Positions 10,048-18,242 of a stretch of 64,000 nucleotides of DNA are shown one piece after another. The notes under the pieces were generated by a model. It did no database searches. It was not told the origin of the DNA and worked only from the letters and a program-made list of their open reading frames with translations. This DNA is from Streptomyces specialis. GTDB lineage: Bacteria > Actinomycetota > Actinomycetes > Streptomycetales > Streptomycetaceae. The DNA lies in the NCBI RefSeq assembly GCF_001493375.1, contig NZ_LN929897.1:62001-126000 (forward strand). The letters are read 5' to 3'. Made by a program: the position numbers and the translations under genes. The stretch's first letter is position 1, and the number at the start of each line of letters is the position of its first letter.

Positions 10048-10710
10048 TCAGGTCCCGCCGATCGTGGTCCCCGCCACCGTGCCGGTGATGATCACCGTCA
10101 GCGCCACGTCCGCCGCGTCGAGCACCCGGCGCACCGCCGGCGGCGCCCACTGCCCGCGCGCCACCTCGGCCATGGACTTCTCCACCACCCGCCGGTCGGC
10201 AGCGGGGAACGCCAGCCGGTGCAGCCTCGCGCCGTGGAGCAGCCCGATCAGCGCGGCCGTGCGCTCGTCGGGCACCTGCCCGCCGAGCACGACACCGGTC
10301 AGCCGCTCCCGCAGCGCCGCCTCCACCGATCCGTCCGCCTCCGGATACCGTCGCACCGGAAACAGGCCCAACACCTTCCGGACCTCCTCGCGCACCAGCC
10401 CGCGTTCCTTCAGGCCGTCACCCGCCCCGGCCACCGCGCTCTTCAGCAGGCGGCGCATCCACGGCTCGGTCCGCTCCGGCTTCTCCTGGCCGGCGATCTC
10501 CGCGAGCCACGCGTCGACAGCCGGGACACCGACCGGGGACGGGTCCCGGACGGCGACCACGTCGTCCGTCATGTCGATCCGCCCCGCGAGGGCCAGCTCC
10601 ACCAGCGACGCGGCGGCGATGGCCCACGCCACCCGCGTCGATTCCCGCTCGGCCCCCGACTCGTCGTCCAGCGACAGCAGCAGAAGCTGCTCCCCCAGCG
10701 TGATGTCCAT
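10048..10710 (-). CDS. GPP34-family (GOLPH3-like) protein
   Basis: A 220-residue, largely helical soluble protein. It begins MDITLGEQLLLLSLDDESG and continues with the ALVELALAGRI-like helix, SPVGVPAVDAWLAEI, and RLTGVVLGGQVPDERTAALIGLLHGARLHRL, all characteristic of the GPP34 domain named after the Golgi phosphoprotein GOLPH3. In eukaryotes this fold binds PI4P; the bacterial role is unknown to me. The C-terminus is a hydrophobic beta-like segment ending TTIGGT. It sits downstream of yajQ and upstream of corA on the same strand, in gaps of about 100 bases. Confidence 0.85.
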   Translation of the reverse strand: MDITLGEQLLLLSLDDESGAERESTRVAWAIAAASLVELALAGRIDMTDDVVAVRDPSPVGVPAVDAWLAEIAGQEKPERTEPWMRRLLKSAVAGAGDGLKERGLVREEVRKVLGLFPVRRYPEADGSVEAALRERLTGVVLGGQVPDERTAALIGLLHGARLHRLAFPAADRRVVEKSMAEVARGQWAPPAVRRVLDAADVALTVIITGTVAGTTIGGT

Positions 10711-10820
10711 TCCTCACGGCTCCCCTCTGGCCATGTGCCGGACGTTGCCCGCACCCGGGGAAGCCGTACCCACCCGCCGGTGGGGCGGACACCCCGCCGG
10801 ACCCGGCGGCGGGGGTGCGC

Positions 10821-11309
10821 CTAGCGGTAGTTGACGAACTGCACGGCGAAGTCGAAGTCGGCCTCCCGCACCAGCCGCTGCACTTCCTGGAGCGCGTCCC
10901 TGCTCTTGGAGCTGACCCGCAGCTCGTCGCCCTGCACCTGCGCCTTGACGCCCTTGGGGCCCTCGTCCCTGATCAGCTTGGTGACCTTCTTGGCGTCCTC
11001 GGTGGAGATGCCCTCCTTGACGGTGGAGTACAGCCGGTACTCCTTCCCCGACGCCTGCGGCTCGCCCGAGTCGAGCGCCTTCAGCGAGATGCCGCGCTTG
11101 ATGAGCTTCGACTGGAAGATGTCGAGCACCGCCAGGGCCCGCTCCTCGGCGTTGGCCCGGATCTCGATCCGCTCCCCGGACCACGCGATGGACGCCCCGA
11201 CGCCGCGGAAGTCGTAGCGCTGGGAGATCTCCTTCGACGCCTGGTTGAGCGCGTTGTCGACCTCCTGCCGGTCGACCTTCGAGACGATGTCGAAACTGGA
11301 GTCGGCCAT
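10821..11309 (-). CDS. YajQ-family nucleotide-binding protein
   Basis: A 162-residue protein matching the YajQ/UPF0234 family length. It begins [20 protein letters not shown], followed by [12 protein letters not shown] and the second repeat with [15 protein letters not shown] and [19 protein letters not shown], ending [10 protein letters not shown]. Some members bind cyclic di-GMP; that is family knowledge, not shown here. The frame opens 20 codons earlier at 11369, but ATG 11309 gives the usual N-terminus. It lies just before tRNA-Tyr, on the opposite strand. Confidence 0.92.
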   Translation of the reverse strand: MADSSFDIVSKVDRQEVDNALNQASKEISQRYDFRGVGASIAWSGERIEIRANAEERALAVLDIFQSKLIKRGISLKALDSGEPQASGKEYRLYSTVKEGISTEDAKKVTKLIRDEGPKGVKAQVQGDELRVSSKSRDALQEVQRLVREADFDFAVQFVNYR

Positions 11310-11445
11310 GGTGTCTTCAGGCTCCTCGTACTCGGGCTCATCGGGCTGGTCGGCGCACAGCCTAGCCACCCGCTACCCCGAACCACCCCGCACAACCGAG
11401 TGGCGGACCACCCCCCGCGATCAGGTATCGTTTACCGCGTTGCGA

Positions 11446-11527
<82 letters not shown>

Positions 11528-11534
11528 CCCGACG

Positions 11535-11578
11535 AAGAGGGCCCCTGACCTGCGAATCAGCAGGTCAGGGGCCCTCTT
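11535..11578. terminator. Bidirectional terminator after tRNA-Tyr
   Basis: A perfect 19-pair stem (AAGAGGGCCCCTGACCTGC and its complement) closes a GAATCA loop and ends in CTCTTGT. It separates tRNA-Tyr on + from the hydrolase gene that converges on - and ends at 11614, so it can serve both. Confidence 0.85.
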
Positions 11579-11613
11579 GTCATGGGGCGAAGCCGCCGGG
11601 CGCGCCTGCCGGT

Positions 11614-12600
11614 TCAGCCCGTGAGGGTGTTGAGCCAGCCGGTCAGCAGACGGTTGACCTCCTCGGGGCGTTCCTGCTGGATCCAGTGGCCGCAGCCCTC
11701 CAGGAGGTGAGAGGCGGTCAGGCCGGGGAGGGTGGTGGGGAAGGCGTCGACAGCGTCGGCCATCCAGGTGGTGGAGGCGTCCAGGGCGCCGCCGATGAAC
11801 AGGGACGGCTGCTTGATCGGGGCGCCGCGGTGGGGGGCGAGGTCCTCCCAGTCGCGGTCCATGTTGCGGTAGCGGTTGAGGGCGCCGGTCAGGCCCGTGC
11901 GCTCGAACTCTCCGGCGTAGACGTCGAGGTCGTCCTCGGTCAGCCAGGCCGGGAGGACGCCGGAGGGGAAACGGTCACGCAGCCGGCCGCCGTGGGCGAC
12001 GAAGTGCGGGTCGGGCTCGCCCCGGGCGGGCATGGTGTCGGCGGACAGGGCGGCGTAGAGGCCCGCGAGCCAGCCCCGCACGTCCGGCTCGATCTCCGTC
12101 TCGGCGCGGCCGGGTTCCTGGAAGTAGGAGACGTAGAACTCCTGCCCGGCGCCGCCGATCCGGCCGAACACGTCGGTGGGGCGGGGGCCGCCGGGCGGCG
12201 CGTACGGGACGCTCAGCAGGGCGACGGCCCGGAAGATCTCGGGGTGGAGCAGGGCGGAGGTGGCGGCGATGGTGGAGCCCCAGTCGTGGCCGACGACCAC
12301 CGCGTTCTCCTCACCGAGGGCGCGCACGAGGGCGACGTTGTCCTCCACCAGGTCCAGCATCCGGTAGGCGTCGATCGCCGCGGGCTTGGAGGAGCGGCCG
12401 TAGCCGCGCACGTCGATCGCCACCGCCCGGTAGCCGGCCGCGGCGAGGACGGGGAGCTGGCGGCGCCAGGAGTACCAGGACTCGGGGAAGCCGTGCACGA
12501 GCAGGACCAGCGGGCCGGTGCCCTGCTCGACCAGGTGCAGGCGCCCGGCCGGGGCCTCGACGGTGCGGTGGCGGGGCGCGGCGGAAGGTTCGAGGTGCAT
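11614..12600 (-). CDS. Alpha/beta-fold hydrolase, epoxide hydrolase-like
   Basis: A 328-residue enzyme of the alpha/beta hydrolase fold. Near residue 35 is HGFPESWYSWR, the HGxP oxyanion motif of epoxide hydrolases. Near residue 104 is GHDWGST, with Asp as nucleophile. The catalytic His is in EGCGHWIQQERPEEV close to the C-terminus. These features favour an epoxide hydrolase over an esterase, since the nucleophile is Asp, not Ser; a dehalogenase is the main alternative. ATG 12600 has GAGGAGA upstream. It is divergent from the XRE regulator, which may control it. Confidence 0.87.
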   Translation of the reverse strand: MHLEPSAAPRHRTVEAPAGRLHLVEQGTGPLVLLVHGFPESWYSWRRQLPVLAAAGYRAVAIDVRGYGRSSKPAAIDAYRMLDLVEDNVALVRALGEENAVVVGHDWGSTIAATSALLHPEIFRAVALLSVPYAPPGGPRPTDVFGRIGGAGQEFYVSYFQEPGRAETEIEPDVRGWLAGLYAALSADTMPARGEPDPHFVAHGGRLRDRFPSGVLPAWLTEDDLDVYAGEFERTGLTGALNRYRNMDRDWEDLAPHRGAPIKQPSLFIGGALDASTTWMADAVDAFPTTLPGLTASHLLEGCGHWIQQERPEEVNRLLTGWLNTLTG

Positions 12601-12679
12601 GGGGGCTTCTCCTCGGCTCGCGGGTGGACGCGGGTACGCACCGATGATGCGGCGCGGCGACCGTCCGCCGCGATCACCC

Positions 12680-12694
12680 TTGCCACTCTGGCAA
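12680..12694. promoter_or_regulatory. Candidate operator between hydrolase and XRE regulator
   Basis: TTGCCA-CTC-TGGCAA is a perfect inverted repeat with six-base arms, in the 144-base space between the two divergent starts. Such dyads are typical operators for HTH regulators, and the adjacent gene encodes one. Binding is inference only. Confidence 0.5.
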
Positions 12695-12744
12695 ACTCGC
12701 AGCAGAGGATGGTGGAGCGGCACGTCCGGAAGGGGGCGCAGCGG

Positions 12745-13344
12745 GTGACAGGCGACGACGTGGCCGACACGCCGGCGGCGATGGGCCCCCGGTTGCGGGC
12801 CGCGCGCGAACGCCGCGGCTCCACGCTCACCGGCGTCAGCCGCGCGACCGGTCTCTCCCCGAGCACGCTGTCGCGGATCGAGACCGGCCGGCGCAAGCCC
12901 ACCCTGGAAGCGGTGGTGCGGTTGGCGAAGGAGTACGGCGTCTCCCTGGACGAGCTGGCCGGCACCGCCCCCGCCGCCGAGCCCCGCACCCCCGCGCGCC
13001 GGCGTTCCGGCGACGACAAGGCGGTGCTGCCGCTGACCCGGTACGTCGGGGGCCTGCACGCCCACAAACACGTCCTGCCCGCCGTCCAGGAGCCGCCCGC
13101 GCGGCCCCGGCAGGTCTCCCACGACGGCTGGGAATGGCTGTGCGTCCTCTACGGACGGCTGTGGCTCGCACTCGGCGACCAGGACCTGGTCCTGAGTGCC
13201 GGGGACGTCGCCGAGTTCGACACCCGCAGTCCCCACGGGCTCGCGAACGCCGGCTCCGGCGGCCCGGTCGAGTACCTGATCATGTTCGGGCCGCAGGGCG
13301 AACGCCTGCGACCGCGCACCCCGCCCGCCCCCAGCGCCCGGTAG
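12745..13344 (+). CDS. XRE-family transcriptional regulator with C-terminal cupin domain
   Basis: A 199-residue regulator. The N-terminal HTH is clear: GPRLRAARERRGSTLTGVSRATGLSPSTLSRIETGRRKPTLEAVVRLAKEYGVSLDEL. After a basic linker comes a cupin-like barrel (WEWLCVLYGRLWLALGDQDLVLSAGDVAEFDTRSPHGLAN) that in this family senses a small ligand. GTG 12745 has GGAAGGGGG upstream; the in-frame ATG 12709 would add 12 residues but its purine run abuts the start. It faces the epoxide hydrolase-like gene, which suggests local regulation of detoxification or catabolism. Confidence 0.87.
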   Translation: MTGDDVADTPAAMGPRLRAARERRGSTLTGVSRATGLSPSTLSRIETGRRKPTLEAVVRLAKEYGVSLDELAGTAPAAEPRTPARRRSGDDKAVLPLTRYVGGLHAHKHVLPAVQEPPARPRQVSHDGWEWLCVLYGRLWLALGDQDLVLSAGDVAEFDTRSPHGLANAGSGGPVEYLIMFGPQGERLRPRTPPAPSAR

Positions 13345-13377
13345 CGGGCAACGGACGAACGGCCTCAAGGCTCCGGT

Positions 13378-13400
13378 CGGGCCCCTCGGCGGTGGGCCCG
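13378..13400. terminator. Hairpin between converging regulator and sialidase genes
   Basis: CGGGCCC and its complement form a seven-pair stem around a nine-base loop in the 108 bases between the two convergent stops. No T-run follows, so the role is uncertain. Confidence 0.4.
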
Positions 13401-13452
13401 GCGGTGGACCAGGGGAGCGCCCCCCGCGTTCCCACGCCGCTCCCGGGTCCGG

Positions 13453-14661
13453 TCAGATGTCGATACGGCGGAACTCGATCCGTTCGTACGGCCCGGCGGT
13501 GCCCGTCTCGAAGAGGACGCCGGTTGTGCCGTCGGCCAGCACGACCAGCTCCGAGTACGCCGCCGAGTCGGACGACAGCGTCAGGACCTCGGTGAACGTC
13601 CCGCCCCCGTCGTCGCTGCGCCACACCGTCAGCGCCCCCCGCGCGTCCGGGTCCGACGGGCCGGTGAACAGCAGCGGGCCGCCGTCCGGCCGGACCACGC
13701 TGCCCTGCACCACCGGCACGGCGTCGAGGTCGCCCTGCGCCGCGTACCCGCCGCCCTCCAGCGTCTCGCCGCCGTCCGCCGAGTACGCGCCCGCGCGGTT
13801 CCCCGGACCCGCGCCGTTCTGGTCGCGGGCGCTGAAGTACAGCCGCCCGTCGGGGAGTTCCGCGACGGACGACTCGTTGGCGTTGATCGTCCCGTCGTAC
13901 GAGCCGTCCACGTACCCGATCCGCCAGGTCTCGCCGCCGTCGTCGCTCAACAGCGCGTGCGCCCCGTAGTACCGCGGCTCCTCGCCCGTGTCGTCCGAAC
14001 CGGCGGGCGGCGCCGCCGAGTGGTTGGCGGGGATCACCAGCCGCCCCGCGTGCTCCCCGGCCGTCAGCGCCACGCCGTGGCCGGGACCGGTCGCGTACCA
14101 GCGCCAGTCGGGAAGCTTCACGTCCGCCGTGATCTCCCGCGGCGCGGTGAACGTCCGGCCGTCGTCGTCACTCGTCTGCGTGAAGACCCGGCGGCCGTCC
14201 TCCGGCGCCGTCGCGCCGCGCATGATGTCGGCCTCGGTCACCCCGCCGCCGTTGAACGACGTCAGCAGCACCACCCGTCCGGACGCCGGATCGACCACGG
14301 GCGCCGGGTTTCCCCGGGTGTCGCCCGCGCCCGCCGCCACCACGGTCAGCGGCTCCCACGTGCAGCCGCCGTCCAGCGAGCGCCGGACCACCACGTCGAT
14401 GTGCCCGGAGTCGCCCGCGCCGCCGACCCGGCCCTCGGCGAACGCCAGCAGCGTGCCGTCCGGCGTCGTCACCGCGGCCGGGATGCGGTACGTGTCGTAG
14501 CCGCCCTCGCCCGCGGCGAACGGCACGGACGACACGCACGCCGCCCGGGAGGAGCCGGGCCCGGAATCCGTCATCACCCTCACCACCGTCGCCGTCACAC
14601 CGACCGCGGCCACCGCCGCCGACACCACGAGTACCCGTCTGGCCCGGGAGGAGCGGAACAT
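13453..14661 (-). CDS. Secreted exo-alpha-sialidase (GH33-like)
   Basis: A 402-residue enzyme that should release terminal sialic acids outside the cell. An N-terminal signal or anchor (RSSRARRVLVVSAAVAAVGVTATVV) has no lipobox. The propeller shows YRIP near residue 57 with the first catalytic-triad Arg, and at least four Asp-box units (SLDGGCTW, SDDDGRTF, SDDGGETW, SADGGETL). A Glu in NESSVAELPDG, an Arg in YFSARDQ and the nucleophile Tyr in SAAYSELVVL complete a plausible active site. Upstream on the same strand lies an NAD(P)-binding gene with no evident link. Confidence 0.87.
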   Translation of the reverse strand: MFRSSRARRVLVVSAAVAAVGVTATVVRVMTDSGPGSSRAACVSSVPFAAGEGGYDTYRIPAAVTTPDGTLLAFAEGRVGGAGDSGHIDVVVRRSLDGGCTWEPLTVVAAGAGDTRGNPAPVVDPASGRVVLLTSFNGGGVTEADIMRGATAPEDGRRVFTQTSDDDGRTFTAPREITADVKLPDWRWYATGPGHGVALTAGEHAGRLVIPANHSAAPPAGSDDTGEEPRYYGAHALLSDDGGETWRIGYVDGSYDGTINANESSVAELPDGRLYFSARDQNGAGPGNRAGAYSADGGETLEGGGYAAQGDLDAVPVVQGSVVRPDGGPLLFTGPSDPDARGALTVWRSDDGGGTFTEVLTLSSDSAAYSELVVLADGTTGVLFETGTAGPYERIEFRRIDI

Positions 14662-14713
14662 GCCCGGACCTTAGCCCAGACGGACCAACGGGCACCCGGC
14701 GAGCCGCGCGGCC

Positions 14714-15385
14714 TCAGCCCGGCGGGCGGGGCAGGACCGCCGCCACCGCCTGCGGGATCGGCGTCCCGCCGTTGGTCAGGTCCAGCGTCAGCCCGGCCGT
14801 GCCCGGCGTGTCCAGCAGCGCCATCAGCACCGCCGCCACGTCGTCCCGGGTCACGTCCCCGCGCGGCGCCTTCTCCGCGAGGTGCACCCGGCCCGTGCCG
14901 TGCCCGTCGGTCAGGCGGCCGGGCCGCAGGATCGTCCAGTACAGCCCGGAGCGGGCGCGGATCTCGGCGTCCGCGGCGCTCTTGGCCCGCAGGTACGCCG
15001 CGAACACCGGGTCGGTGCCAGGAGGCGGCTCCCCGTCCGCGTTCATGGACGACACCACGACGAGCCGCCGCACCCCGACCCGCTCGGCGGCGTCCGCGAA
15101 CAGCACGGCCGCCGCCCGGTCCACCGTGTCCTGCCGCGCCGCCCCGCTCCCCGGGCCCGCGCCCGCCGCGAAAACGGCGGCGTCGGCGCCCTCCAGGTGC
15201 CGGGCCACGTCGTCCACGCCCGCCGACTCCAGGTCGCAGACCACGGGCTCGGCCCCGGCCGCGAGCAGGGCCCCGGCCTGGTCCGGCCTGCGGATCAGCC
15301 CGGCCACCTGATCCCCGCGCCCGGCGAGCAGCCGTTCCAGGCGGCGGGCGATCTTGCCATGTCCTCCAGCGATCACTGTGCGCAT
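14714..15385 (-). CDS. NAD(P)-binding Rossmann-fold protein, SDR/NmrA-like
   Basis: A 223-residue atypical short-chain dehydrogenase/reductase. The N-terminus MRTVIAGGHGKIARRLERLL is the GxxGxxxx dinucleotide loop, followed by VVVSSMNADGEPPPG and the loop YLRAKSAADAEIRARSGLYWTILRPGRLTDG, where a Tyr-Leu-Arg-Ala-Lys segment resembles YxxxK. The substrate is unknown. The frame opens further upstream, but ATG 15385 gives the family N-terminus. It lies 35 bases downstream of the amidohydrolase-like gene on the same strand. Confidence 0.85.
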   Translation of the reverse strand: MRTVIAGGHGKIARRLERLLAGRGDQVAGLIRRPDQAGALLAAGAEPVVCDLESAGVDDVARHLEGADAAVFAAGAGPGSGAARQDTVDRAAAVLFADAAERVGVRRLVVVSSMNADGEPPPGTDPVFAAYLRAKSAADAEIRARSGLYWTILRPGRLTDGHGTGRVHLAEKAPRGDVTRDDVAAVLMALLDTPGTAGLTLDLTNGGTPIPQAVAAVLPRPPG

Positions 15386-15420
15386 GGCCCCGACCGTACG
15401 CCCGCCCCGCGCCGACGGCC

Positions 15421-16635
15421 CTATCCGGTCGCCTGACGGGGCAGCGCCGGCCCGCCGGGCGGCGAGGGCGGCGGGTCGCCGAACTCCCGCACCGCGCTCG
15501 GCCGTGCCACGATCCGGCCCCGGTGGATCACCAGCCGGCTGTACGCCAGGGACAGCGCCTCCGCGACCGTCTCGCCGCGCACCGCGAGCAGTTCGGCGGG
15601 GAACCCCGCGTCGATCCGCACCTCCGGCAGCCCCAGCGCGCCGCGCGCCCGCCCGCCGCCCGCCGCGTGCGCCCCGCCCGCGCCGCCCCCGCCCCGCGGG
15701 GCCAGCAGGAACGCGGCCTCCAGCGGATCGCCGCGCCCCACCGGGTTGGCCGCGTCCCGCAACGCCCCGCCGCCCGCCACGACGCGGACCCCGGCACCGG
15801 TGAGCAGCCGCACCGGCGTCGTCGCCCGTACCGGCCGGTGGCCCGGTGAGAGCGCGCACGGGCCCTGCGGCACGCAGACCACGGTGATCCCGGCCGCCGC
15901 GAGCCGGTCGGCGGCGCGGGCCGCCACGGCCGGGGGCAGCAGCGACAGGCCGGTGCAGGGGCCGATCGTCACCCCGGGCCGGTGCGCGGCGGCGGCGGAC
16001 GCCAGCCGGGCCAGCCGAGCCGGGTCGTCGCCCTCGGTGTGGAGGTCCACGGCGCGGCCGTGCTCCCCGGCGACGTCCAGCAGGACGTCGAGGGACCCGG
16101 CCGGGTCGGGGTCGAGGTCGGGGCAGCCGCCGAGCGCGTCGGCGCCCAGCTTGGCGGCGTCCTGCGTCTGGGCCCGGTTGTCGGCGCCGGCCAGGCCGGT
16201 CAGCAGCCGGGGCGCGGCCACGGTGGACAGGTCCGCCAAGCCGCGCAGCGCGCGCCGGGCGTCCAGGACGGCCTCCAGCGCGGTCAGCCCGAGCGCGTCC
16301 CCGACCCGGACGTGGCTGCGCTGGGCGGTGGCGCCGTGCCCGAGCTGGGCGAGCGCCGCCTCGGTGACGCGGCGGCGCAGGTCGCCCGGGGTGTCGGGCG
16401 GTGGCGCGGTCCCCGTCCCGGCGGCGGTCAGGGCCGTGTCGTGATGGGCGTGCGGCTCGACGGGCGCGGGCAGCAGCAGGTAGCCGGTGAGGTCGAGGCG
16501 CGCCCCGCCGTCCCCGTCCGGCGGGGACAGGCTGCCGGGGGTGCCCACCGCCTCGATCCGGCCGCCGCTCAGCCGCACGTCGACGGTCCGGCCGTCGACG
16601 AGCCGTGGTCCACTGAGTACGAGGCGCTCTGGCAT
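15421..16635 (-). CDS. Amidohydrolase-like protein, probably catalytically degenerate
   Basis: A 404-residue protein with the layout of cytosine deaminase-type amidohydrolases: a beta domain, PAPVEPHAHHD at residues 57-66 (metal-binding HxH), SHVRVGD at 107-113, VDLHTEGDD at 196-204, and NPVGRGDPLEAAFL at 297-310. Compared with E. coli cytosine deaminase as I recall it, the Glu after the third His is Gly (202), the next His is Pro (226, in IGPCTGL), and the metal Asp is Gly (288-290, VAGGGALRD). Residues 314-338 are Gly/Ala/Arg-rich and of low complexity. Hydrolase activity is therefore doubtful. It heads the minus-strand run with the Rossmann protein and sialidase. Confidence 0.78.
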   Translation of the reverse strand: MPERLVLSGPRLVDGRTVDVRLSGGRIEAVGTPGSLSPPDGDGGARLDLTGYLLLPAPVEPHAHHDTALTAAGTGTAPPPDTPGDLRRRVTEAALAQLGHGATAQRSHVRVGDALGLTALEAVLDARRALRGLADLSTVAAPRLLTGLAGADNRAQTQDAAKLGADALGGCPDLDPDPAGSLDVLLDVAGEHGRAVDLHTEGDDPARLARLASAAAAHRPGVTIGPCTGLSLLPPAVAARAADRLAAAGITVVCVPQGPCALSPGHRPVRATTPVRLLTGAGVRVVAGGGALRDAANPVGRGDPLEAAFLLAPRGGGGAGGAHAAGGGRARGALGLPEVRIDAGFPAELLAVRGETVAEALSLAYSRLVIHRGRIVARPSAVREFGDPPPSPPGGPALPRQATG

Positions 16636-16717
16636 CGCGTGCGAGCCTAGAGGGCGCTTGTCCCGGCCTTTACGGATTTCGCCTTACGGGTCAGAGCGTG
16701 TAATCTCTTGAGCGCTC

Positions 16718-16790
16718 GCCCCAATAGCTCAGTCGGCAGAGCGTCTCCATGGTAAGGAGAAGGTCAACGGTTCGATTCCGTTTTGGGGCT
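16718..16790 (+). tRNA. tRNA-Thr (anticodon GGT)
   Basis: A 73-base cloverleaf: acceptor GCCCCAA with TTGGGGC, D-arm GCTC...GAGC, anticodon stem TCTCC/GGAGA around ATGGTAA, T-arm AACGG/CCGTT, discriminator T. The CCA end is not encoded. A TAATCT hexamer at 16701-16706 may be the -10 box. Confidence 0.96.
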
Positions 16791-16839
16791 CTGAGGTGTG
16801 AGGTCTCCCTCGTGTGATCGCGGGGACCGCCCACCTCGT

Positions 16840-16912
16840 GGCGGCGTAGCTCAGTCGGTAGAGCAAACGGCTCATAATCGTTGTGTCACCGGTTCAAGTC
16901 CGGTCGCCGCTA
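16840..16912 (+). tRNA. tRNA-Met, elongator (anticodon CAT)
   Basis: A 73-base cloverleaf with acceptor GGCGGCG paired to CGCCGCT (first pair G-U), anticodon loop CTCATAA and T-arm ACCGG/CCGGT. The anticodon stem AACGG/TCGTT lacks the three G-C pairs of initiator tRNA, so this is the elongator. It is 49 bases after tRNA-Thr and shortly before rpmG. Confidence 0.95.
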
Positions 16913-17007
16913 CGTCACGTAGCCGATTACAGGGTTGGCCCTCTGATCGGCTACTCTCTCTGTGTTCAACCAGTGTTAAACCCGTCCATCCGTCAAGGAG
17001 CACTCAC

Positions 17008-17172
17008 GTGGCTGCCACCGACGTCCGCCCGAAGATCACGCTGGCCTGCGTGGAGTGCAAGGAGCGGAACTACATCACCAAGAAGAACCGGCGCAACGAC
17101 CCGGATCGCCTGGAGATGAAGAAGCACTGCCCGCGTTGCAACTCGCACACGGCTCACCGCGAGACGCGCTGA
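17008..17172 (+). CDS. rpmG: 50S ribosomal protein L33 (zinc-binding form)
   Basis: A 54-residue L33 of the large subunit. The two cysteine pairs, CVEC near residue 14 and CPRC near residue 43, make it the zinc-binding (C+) form. Start GTG 17008 has AAGGAG eight bases upstream and the frame is closed by TGA at 17170-17172. It follows tRNA-Thr and tRNA-Met, an order I recall from other Streptomyces. A long terminator hairpin follows. Confidence 0.95.
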   Translation: MAATDVRPKITLACVECKERNYITKKNRRNDPDRLEMKKHCPRCNSHTAHRETR

Positions 17173-17200
17173 CCGTCCAGAGAGCCGAACCATGGTTCGA

Positions 17201-17237
17201 CGTCGAGGCCGCCCCCGCACCGGGGGCGGCCTCGACG
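17201..17237 (+). terminator. Terminator after rpmG
   Basis: CGTCGAGGCCGCCCCCG pairs perfectly with its complement over 17 bases around a CAC loop, followed by CTTCTGTCGT. It ends the tRNA-rpmG unit before the dehydratase pair. Confidence 0.85.
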
Positions 17238-17303
17238 CTTCTGTCGTCGCGCGCGGCGGCGGGGAAATGACAGGCCGACAGCCCGGGATGAGGATTTCCG
17301 CCC

Positions 17304-17768
17304 ATGCCCCTTGATCAGTCCTTCGCCGGGCGGAGCTATCCGCCCACCGAGCCGTACGAGGTCGGCCGGGAGAAGATCCGCGAGTTCGCCGAGGCGATCG
17401 GGGACCCGAACCCGGCGTACACGGACCCGGAAGCGGCGAGGGCGCTCGGACACGAGGACGTGATCGCGCCGCCGACGTTCGTCTTCGCGATCACCTTCCA
17501 GGCCGCCGGGCAGGTCATCCAGGACCCCAAGCTGGGCCTGGACTACGCCCGCGTGGTCCACGGCGACCAGCGGTTCGTCTACACCCGGCCGGTGCGGGCG
17601 GGGGACCGGCTCACGGTCACCTCGGTCATCGAGACGGTCAGGTCCATGGCGGGCAACGAGATCCTCGACGTCCGCGGCGAGGTCCACGACGCCGCCGGGG
17701 AGCACGTGGTCACCGCGTACACCAAGCTGGTGGCGCGCCAGAAGGACGACGGGGAGGACCGGGCATGA
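17304..17768 (+). CDS. MaoC-like dehydratase, N-terminal type (HadA-like)
   Basis: A 154-residue hot-dog-fold protein of the FAS1-type dehydratase family. It shows the usual start MPLDQSFAGRSYPPTEPYEV, then EAIGDPNPAYTDPEAAR and PPTFVFAITFQAAG, and the conserved VVHGDQRFVYTRPVRAGD. By analogy with mycobacterial HadA it is the non-catalytic or substrate-binding partner of the following HadB-like protein in a 3-hydroxyacyl dehydratase heterodimer. It overlaps the next gene by four bases (ATGA), which supports a complex. Confidence 0.86.
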   Translation: MPLDQSFAGRSYPPTEPYEVGREKIREFAEAIGDPNPAYTDPEAARALGHEDVIAPPTFVFAITFQAAGQVIQDPKLGLDYARVVHGDQRFVYTRPVRAGDRLTVTSVIETVRSMAGNEILDVRGEVHDAAGEHVVTAYTKLVARQKDDGEDRA

Positions 17769-18199
17769 CGGCCCAGATCGCCTACGCCGAGGTCGCGACC
17801 GGCGACGAATTGCCCTCGGCCGTCTTCCCGGTCACCCGCGAGACGCTGGTGCGCTACGCGGGCGCCTCGGGGGACTTCAACCCGATCCACTGGAACGAGC
17901 GGTTCGCCAAGGAGGTCGGCCTGCCGGACGTGATCGCGCACGGCATGTTCACCATGGCCGCGGCGATCCGGGTGGTCACCGACTGGGCCGGCGACCCGGC
18001 GGCCGTGGTGGAGTACGGCGTGCGGTTCACCAAGCCGGTCGTGGTGCCCGACGACGACACCGGCGCCCGGATCGAGGTCTCCGCGACGGTCGCCGCCAAG
18101 CTGGACGACGAGGCCCGGACGGTCCGCGTCGACCTGATCGCGCGCAGCGCGGGGCAGAAGGTCCTCGGCATGGCCCGCGCGGTGGTCCGCCTCGCCTGA
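17765..18199 (+). CDS. MaoC-like dehydratase, catalytic type (HadB-like)
   Basis: A 144-residue hot-dog-fold hydratase/dehydratase. The hydratase-2 motif is visible: YAGASGDFNPIHWNERFAKEVGLPDVIAHGMFTMA near residue 30, with catalytic Asp and His. Together with the preceding gene it would form a 3-hydroxyacyl-ACP or -CoA dehydratase for fatty acid metabolism; the exact substrate cannot be told. The start is ATG 17765 inside the end of the upstream gene. Confidence 0.88.
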   Translation: MTAQIAYAEVATGDELPSAVFPVTRETLVRYAGASGDFNPIHWNERFAKEVGLPDVIAHGMFTMAAAIRVVTDWAGDPAAVVEYGVRFTKPVVVPDDDTGARIEVSATVAAKLDDEARTVRVDLIARSAGQKVLGMARAVVRLA

Positions 18200-18242
18200 C
18201 GGCACGGCACGCCCGGCCCGGACCCCGCCGTATTCTGGCGGG

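Noticed and set aside
15630-15705. Possible frameshift in the Gly/Ala/Arg-rich part of the amidohydrolase-like gene
   Set aside because: The segment has the length expected between conserved blocks and the frame is the same on both sides, so it is divergence, not a frameshift.
16840-16912. Initiator tRNA-Met
   Set aside because: The anticodon stem lacks the three consecutive G-C pairs, so it is an elongator tRNA.
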